From: Bin22 sp034428635
GTDB lineage: Bacteria; Chloroflexota; Dehalococcoidia; Lucifugimonadales; UBA3495
Assembly: GCA_034428635.1 (NCBI GenBank)
Contig: DAOUHR010000085.1
Coordinates: 16,595 to 80,594 of the forward strand
Length of the DNA stretch: 64,000 nucleotides
Reading direction: 5' to 3'
Position numbers and translations under genes: made by a program. How positions within the stretch are numbered: the stretch's first letter is position 1; each line of letters begins with the position of its first letter. Positions 59,384 through 64,000 of the stretch are shown here, piece after piece. A model generated the notes under the pieces. That model was not told the DNA's origin, made no database searches, and saw only the letters and a program-made list of their open reading frames with translations.

Positions 59384-62077
59384 ATGACCTCCAGCGCCCC
59401 CGCTGAAATCCCCAGGGCCTACGATCCCGCCTCCGTGGAGCAGCGAATCTACCAGGACTGGCAGGATGCCGGTTACTTCACCCCCCAAATTCGGGAAGGC
59501 CGCCAGCCCTTCGTCATCATCATGCCACCCCCCAACGTTACCGGCGAATTGCACCTGGGCCACGCCCTGACCGCAACCATCGAGGACGCCCTGACTCGCT
59601 GGCACCGAATGCTTGGGGACGATACCCTGTGGCTCCCGGGCAAAGACCACGCCGGCATCGCCACCCAGTGGGTGGTCGAGCGCCTGCTGGCCGAGGAGGG
59701 TACCAACCGGCACGAACTGGGTCGCGAGAAATTCCAGGAGCGCATCTGGGAGTGGGTGGCCCGCTACGGGAATACCATTGACGAGCAGCACAAGCGCCTG
59801 GGCACTTCCTGCGACTGGACCCGCCTGCGCTTCACCCTGGACCCGGGCCCGGCCAAAGCCGTCCGCACCACCTTTGTTAACCTGTACAACAAGGGCCTAA
59901 TCTACCGCCACGAGCGCATCATCAACTGGTGCCCCCGCTGCGCCACGGCCCTCTCTGACCTGGAAGTGGAGTACCAGGAACAGGACGGCAAGCTCTACTA
60001 CATCCGCTATCCCCTGGCCGACGGTAGCGGCCAGATAACCGTCGCTACCACCCGCCCTGAATCCATGCTCGGTGATACCGGCGTGGCGGTGCATCCCGAA
60101 GACCCCCGATATGCTGCCTTCGTCGGCAAGCAAGCCATGCTGCCCATCATGGACCGGCCCATACCCATTGTAGGTGACGAGGCCATCGAGATGGAGTTCG
60201 GCACCGGTGCCTTGAAGGTTACCCCGGGCCACGACGTCACCGACTTTGAGATTGGCGAGCGGCACAGCCTGGAAATCATCAACGTCATCGGCTTCGACGG
60301 CAACATGACCGACCTGGCCGGCAAGTACGAGGGCCGCGAGCGCTTCGATACCCGCCAGGCCGTGGCCGCGGAACTGGACGACCTGGGCCTGCTGGAGAAG
60401 GTGGAGGACTACCTCCACTCGGTGGGCCATTGCCAGCGCTGCGACTCGGTTGTGGAACCCCTCATCAGCCTGCAATGGTTCCTCAAGGTGGGCAACCACC
60501 AGGAACCGGACAGCATTGCCGGCCGTGCCCACGCCGCGGTGGAAAACGGCGACATTACCATCGTCCCCGACCGGTTCGGGCGAGTCTATCTCAACTGGCT
60601 GGAGAATATTCGCGATTGGTGTATCAGCCGCCAGCTATGGTGGGGCCACCGCATCCCCGTCTGGTACTGCGACGAGTGCGGCGAGATTGTCGTTTCCACC
60701 GAAGACCCCAACGCCTGTCCCACCTGCAACTCGGAAGGACTGCGGCAGGACGAGGACGTGCTGGATACCTGGTTCAGCTCCGGCCTGTGGCCCCATTCCA
60801 CCCTTGGCTGGCCCGAAGACACCGACGACTTCAACTATTTCTACCCCACCGCCGTCATGGAAACGGGCTACGATATCCTGTTTTTCTGGGTGGCCCGCAT
60901 GATCATGATGGGCATCGAGAATACCGGGGATATCCCCTTCCGCACCGTATACCTCCACGGCCTTATTCGCGACGCCAACGGCGACAAAATGAGCAAGACC
61001 CGGGGCAATACTATGGACCCACTGGACCTCATCGACCGCTACGGCACCGATGCCCTGCGCTTCGCCCTGTCCACCGGCACCGCCCCGGGCAACGACCTGC
61101 GCATCACCGAAGGCAAGCTGGAGGCCGCCCGCAACTTCGCCAACAAGGTCTGGAACGCCGCCCGATTCGTTATTACTTCCCTGGAGGGTCAGTACGACCT
61201 GTCTGGCTGGCGGGACCTGCCAGACCTGGAACACCGGGAAGACCGCTGGATTGTCAGCCTGCTGGACCGGGTTACCGCTGACGTGAACAGCTCCCTGGCG
61301 GCCTTCGAACTGGGTGAGGCGCAACAAAAGCTCTACGATTTCATCTGGGACGACTTCTGTGACTGGTACATCGAGATGGCCAAGGTGCGCATGCGTTCTG
61401 GCGAAGGTCCGTCGCCCCGGCCGGTGCTAGCCCATGTACTGGAGCGGACCCTGCGTCTGCTGCACCCCTTCATGCCCTTCATCACCGAGGAAATCTGGCT
61501 GAACCTGACCTCCCGCCTGCCCGCCGAAGGCGAGATTAAGTCTTCGATCATGATTGCCATCTACCCCGTCGCCGAAACCCCTCGCCATGACCGCCAGGCC
61601 GAAGATGAAATCTCCCTGGTGATGCAGACCATCCGTGCCGTGCGGAACACCCGCGCCCAGCTTCGCATACCTGCCAACCAGCGCCTTGAAGCCCAAGTGG
61701 AGGCCAATGGACTACGCGGCGCAATGGAAGAGGAAGCCGAAGTAATCCGCACTCTGTCCCGGGTGGAACCCCTGAGCATCACCGCCGGCGCTCCTGAGGG
61801 TTCGGAGCAGACCCGGGGCGTCACCCTGGTGGTCAATCCTCTGGTGGTGCGCCTGCCCCTGGAGGGCGTGGTGGACCTGGCCGCCGAGCAGGAAAGGCTG
61901 CGTGAGGAACTGGCCAGCACCGAGCGGGAGTTGGAGCGCAAGGAAAAGCTGGTCAACAACCCCAACTTCCGCGCCAAGGCCCGCCCCGACGTGGTGGAAA
62001 CCGAGGAAGACCGCCTCCGCAACCTCCAGGAACAGCAACAGCGCCTGGGCGAGATTCTTGCCCAGTTGAGGGGATAG
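59384..62077 (+). CDS. valS: Valyl-tRNA synthetase
   Basis: 897-residue class I synthetase that charges tRNA-Val and edits mischarged threonine. The HIGH motif is in PPPNVTGELHLGHALT, the editing (CP1) domain includes VATTRPESMLGDTGVAVHPED, and KMSKS is in GDKMSKTRGNTMDPL. The C-terminal anticodon-binding domain and a terminal coiled coil (LAAEQERLREELASTERELE) are typical of ValRS. The frame is open from 59288, but ATG 59384, after AGGGAGAG, begins at the conserved N-terminus. It ends 100 bases before aroE. Confidence 0.97.
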   Translation: MTSSAPAEIPRAYDPASVEQRIYQDWQDAGYFTPQIREGRQPFVIIMPPPNVTGELHLGHALTATIEDALTRWHRMLGDDTLWLPGKDHAGIATQWVVERLLAEEGTNRHELGREKFQERIWEWVARYGNTIDEQHKRLGTSCDWTRLRFTLDPGPAKAVRTTFVNLYNKGLIYRHERIINWCPRCATALSDLEVEYQEQDGKLYYIRYPLADGSGQITVATTRPESMLGDTGVAVHPEDPRYAAFVGKQAMLPIMDRPIPIVGDEAIEMEFGTGALKVTPGHDVTDFEIGERHSLEIINVIGFDGNMTDLAGKYEGRERFDTRQAVAAELDDLGLLEKVEDYLHSVGHCQRCDSVVEPLISLQWFLKVGNHQEPDSIAGRAHAAVENGDITIVPDRFGRVYLNWLENIRDWCISRQLWWGHRIPVWYCDECGEIVVSTEDPNACPTCNSEGLRQDEDVLDTWFSSGLWPHSTLGWPEDTDDFNYFYPTAVMETGYDILFFWVARMIMMGIENTGDIPFRTVYLHGLIRDANGDKMSKTRGNTMDPLDLIDRYGTDALRFALSTGTAPGNDLRITEGKLEAARNFANKVWNAARFVITSLEGQYDLSGWRDLPDLEHREDRWIVSLLDRVTADVNSSLAAFELGEAQQKLYDFIWDDFCDWYIEMAKVRMRSGEGPSPRPVLAHVLERTLRLLHPFMPFITEEIWLNLTSRLPAEGEIKSSIMIAIYPVAETPRHDRQAEDEISLVMQTIRAVRNTRAQLRIPANQRLEAQVEANGLRGAMEEEAEVIRTLSRVEPLSITAGAPEGSEQTRGVTLVVNPLVVRLPLEGVVDLAAEQERLREELASTERELERKEKLVNNPNFRAKARPDVVETEEDRLRNLQEQQQRLGEILAQLRG

Positions 62078-62177
62078 ATCATCCACCATTATGCACTAGC
62101 GCTCATCTATGGCTTCAGACCCCTCTCTCTGTGCCAGGTTAGCCTGAGTAGTCATGACCACTCATTTTTATTGGTGG

Positions 62178-63046
62178 ATGAATAAGAAAACCATGGACAC
62201 AGCCCTTGGCATCATTGGATACCCCATCGGCCATTCCATGTCGCCCGTCTTCCAGCAGGCGGCGCTGGATGCCTGTGGCGTGGACGCCAAGTACGTGGCC
62301 TACCAGGTGTCTCCCGACGACGTGGGCGAGTTCGTTAACGGCCTGCGCCAGTCCGGCATCCTTGGCATTAATGTAACCGTACCCCACAAGCTGGCGGTGA
62401 TGCCCTTCCTGGACGAGATTGACGACTGGGCTACCGAGGCCGGCGCCGTCAACACCATCGTCAACCGCCAGGGCCGGCTCACCGGACACAACACCGACGG
62501 TTACGGCTTCCTGCGGGCGTTGCGGGACGGTGCCGACTTCGATCCTCGAGGCCGTCGCATCCTTATTTTGGGGGCTGGCGGCGCGGCCCGGGGCGTGGTC
62601 CTGGCCCTGGCCAGGGATGGCATCGGCGACTTGACCATCGCCAACCGCACCCGGAACGGGCCGAAGACCTGGCCCAACTGGCCCGGGGCAGGAACGTTGT
62701 CGCCCAGGCCGTTCCCCTTTCCGGTGATGTCCTGGAATCGGCTGCATCAACTGCCGAACTGATCGTCAACTGCACCACCATCGGCATGACCCACGGGCCC
62801 GGCGAAAACGAGACGCCCCTTTCCGGTGATGCCATCCCGCCCACCGCCCTGGTCTATGACCTGGTGTATAATCCCCTCGAAACCCGGCTGCTGCGTGAAG
62901 CGGCCCAGGCCGGCGCCAAAACCCTGGGTGGCATCCAGATGCTGGTCTACCAGGGCGCGGCATCCTTCGAAGTGTGGCTGGAACGCCCCGCGCCGGTGCC
63001 GGTAATGTTGGAAGCGGCCATCCAGGCCATGCAGTCCCGTGGGTGA
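62178..63046 (+). pseudogene. aroE: Shikimate dehydrogenase with a single-base frameshift
   Basis: Reduces 3-dehydroshikimate to shikimate with NADPH in the aromatic pathway. The first part has GIIGYPIGHSMSPVFQQAAL, NVTVPHKLAVMPFLDEI, GAVNTIVNRQGRLTGHNTDG and the NADP loop ILGAGGAARGVVLALARDG. After IANRTR (about 62650) the frame changes. The other frame continues without gap as RAEDLAQLARGRNVVAQAV, then LIVNCTTIGMTHGPGENETP, VYDLVYNPLETRLL and GGIQMLVYQGAASFEVWL to TGA 63046. One missing G in CCCGGAAC near 62651-62655 explains the break. It is either a sequence error or a recent mutation, since everything else is intact. Start ATG 62178 is one of three in-frame options (62154, 62178, 62193). 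Confidence 0.85.
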
Positions 63047-63071
63047 GTATTCTTTTAGCAACCTCTGAAAT

Positions 63072-63106
63072 GTTCCTTCCCCCTCGATGGGTAAAGGTTA
63101 GGATGG
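63072..63106. repeat. Dispersed repeat family 2, copy 3
   Basis: TTCCTTCCCCCTCGATGGG followed by TAAAGGTTAGGATGG, related to the segments at 26845-26872 and 30878-30912. It lies between aroE and aroC. Confidence 0.45.
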
Positions 63107-63238
63107 CGCCGCCGGCGCCCACACGGTCAACAAACTCCAGCGAAATCCTGCGCCTCTGTGGTGAATGCTTGCCCCAGGGGCGTAACTTTCGCGGACGCCA
63201 TTGGCGATATGCACTATAAACTTGCGAGGTAGTTGACA

Positions 63239-64000
63239 ATGATTCGGTGGTTTACGGCAGGCGAGTCCCACGGCCAGGGCCTGATGATAATCATGGAGGG
63301 CGTTCCCGCGGCCCTGCCCATCAGCGAGGAGTACATCGGAACGCAACTGGCCCGCCGCCAGCGTGGCTACGGTCGGGGCGGCCGCCAGCTCATCGAGCAG
63401 GACTGGGCCCACATCATGACCGGCGTCCGCCACGGTCTTACCCTGGGCAGTCCCATCGGCATGACGGTGGAAAACAAGGACTGGGCCAACTGGACCGAGG
63501 CCATGGCCGTTGAGTACATCGAGAATCCCTCCCAGGAGGGCCGCAACCGCCGCGTCACCCGCATCCGCCCCGGCCACGCCGACCTGCCCGGCGCCATGAA
63601 GTACGGCTTCTCCGACGTGCGCAACGTCCTGGAGCGGGCCAGCGCCCGGGAGACCGCCGGCCGCGTCGCCGCCGGTGCCATCGCCATGCGCCTGCTGGAG
63701 GAGTTCGGCATCAGGCTACACAGCCACGTCATCTCCATCGGCGGTGTGTGGGCCAACACTCCCGACACCCACGACGCCATTGACTGGGACGCCGTCGAGG
63801 AATCGCCGGTGCGCTGCGCCGACCCCGAAGCCACCCCGAAGATGATCGCCGAGGTTGACGCCGCCCGGGACGCCGGAGACACCGTAGGCGGCACCGTGGA
63901 GGTCATCGCAGACCACGTGCCCATCGGCTTGGGTTCCCATATCCAATGGGACAAGAAGATAGACGGCCGCATCGCCCAGGCCCTCATGTCCATCAACGCC
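63239..64000 (+). CDS. aroC: Chorismate synthase, N-terminal part (3' end outside window)
   Basis: Converts EPSP to chorismate with reduced FMN, the last common step of aromatic synthesis. 254 codons are visible of about 360-390. Family signatures: FTAGESHGQGLMIIMEGVPA at the N-terminus, the RQRGYGRGGRQ loop, TGVRHGLTLGSPIGMTVEN, RPGHADLPGAMKYGFSDVRN, and ERASARETAGRVAAGAIAM. The frame is still open at 64000. ATG 63239 is preceded by GAGGT. It follows aroE by 192 bases, an aromatic-amino-acid gene pair. Confidence 0.95.
   Translation, partial: MIRWFTAGESHGQGLMIIMEGVPAALPISEEYIGTQLARRQRGYGRGGRQLIEQDWAHIMTGVRHGLTLGSPIGMTVENKDWANWTEAMAVEYIENPSQEGRNRRVTRIRPGHADLPGAMKYGFSDVRNVLERASARETAGRVAAGAIAMRLLEEFGIRLHSHVISIGGVWANTPDTHDAIDWDAVEESPVRCADPEATPKMIAEVDAARDAGDTVGGTVEVIADHVPIGLGSHIQWDKKIDGRIAQALMSINA

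Overview
The window looks like a piece of a Chloroflexota chromosome, most like the SAR202/Dehalococcoidia-type lineages. That is an inference from gene content and protein character, not from a marker tree. Supporting signs are moderately high GC, a luciferase-like flavin monooxygenase, nickel superoxide dismutase, a DUF1800/DUF1501 pair, an HflK/HflC pair next to FtsH, and C5-pathway heme synthesis. No rRNA, tRNA, transposase, integrase or phage structural gene was recognised. Most of the window is core metabolism and information processing, with small accessory patches and several families of dispersed palindromic repeats.

Layout. 1-6 kb: hemL 3' end, a HEPN/PaREP1-like gene, sodN, an AI-2E-type transporter, a hicA/hicB toxin-antitoxin pair and ilvD. 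6-15.5 kb: zinc-ribbon/RDD membrane protein, DUF2306, a DHFR-like reductase, malic enzyme, a duplicated coiled-coil gene, tldD, a flavin monooxygenase and a VOC protein. 15.5-20 kb: an AT-rich DUF3800 gene, then a siroheme sulfite/nitrite reductase and hemD preceded by a poly-cysteine leader peptide and attenuator. 20-24.2 kb: phoB/phoR, a DUF971 protein and an unknown gene bracketed by two repeat clusters. 24.4-32.6 kb: ftsH, hflK, hflC, sucC, sucD, mogA. 32.6-34.5 kb: an AT-rich Swt1-like HEPN gene and a small protein. 34.6-42.4 kb, minus strand: NHL propeller, DUF1501, DUF1800, an AhpD-like protein, and a lipoprotein/sensor kinase/response regulator unit. 42.7-53.9 kb, minus strand: rho, transaldolase, pyrG, rpsA, polX, hrcA and several lineage proteins. 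54.2-64 kb: a secreted protein, bioY, an MBL-fold protein, a large Ig-like surface protein sharing a C-terminal domain with the first, valS, a frameshifted aroE and the start of aroC.

Most notable: an 18-codon ORF at 16477-16533 (MLVSHICICVCICTCPPT, Cys at every second position) starts almost at the predicted transcription start of the siroheme reductase. It is followed by mutually exclusive RNA pairings and a Rho-independent terminator. This reads as a cysteine-sensing attenuator for sulfur assimilation. HemD (and hemL) would supply the siroheme precursor, so reductase and cofactor synthesis are probably coupled.

Other points of interest: the repeat-bracketed gene at 23.4-24.2 kb, the shared C-terminal CWN/VW domain in the two secreted proteins, hicA without a normal start codon, the one-base frameshift in aroE, and the compact RR-HK-lipoprotein operon.
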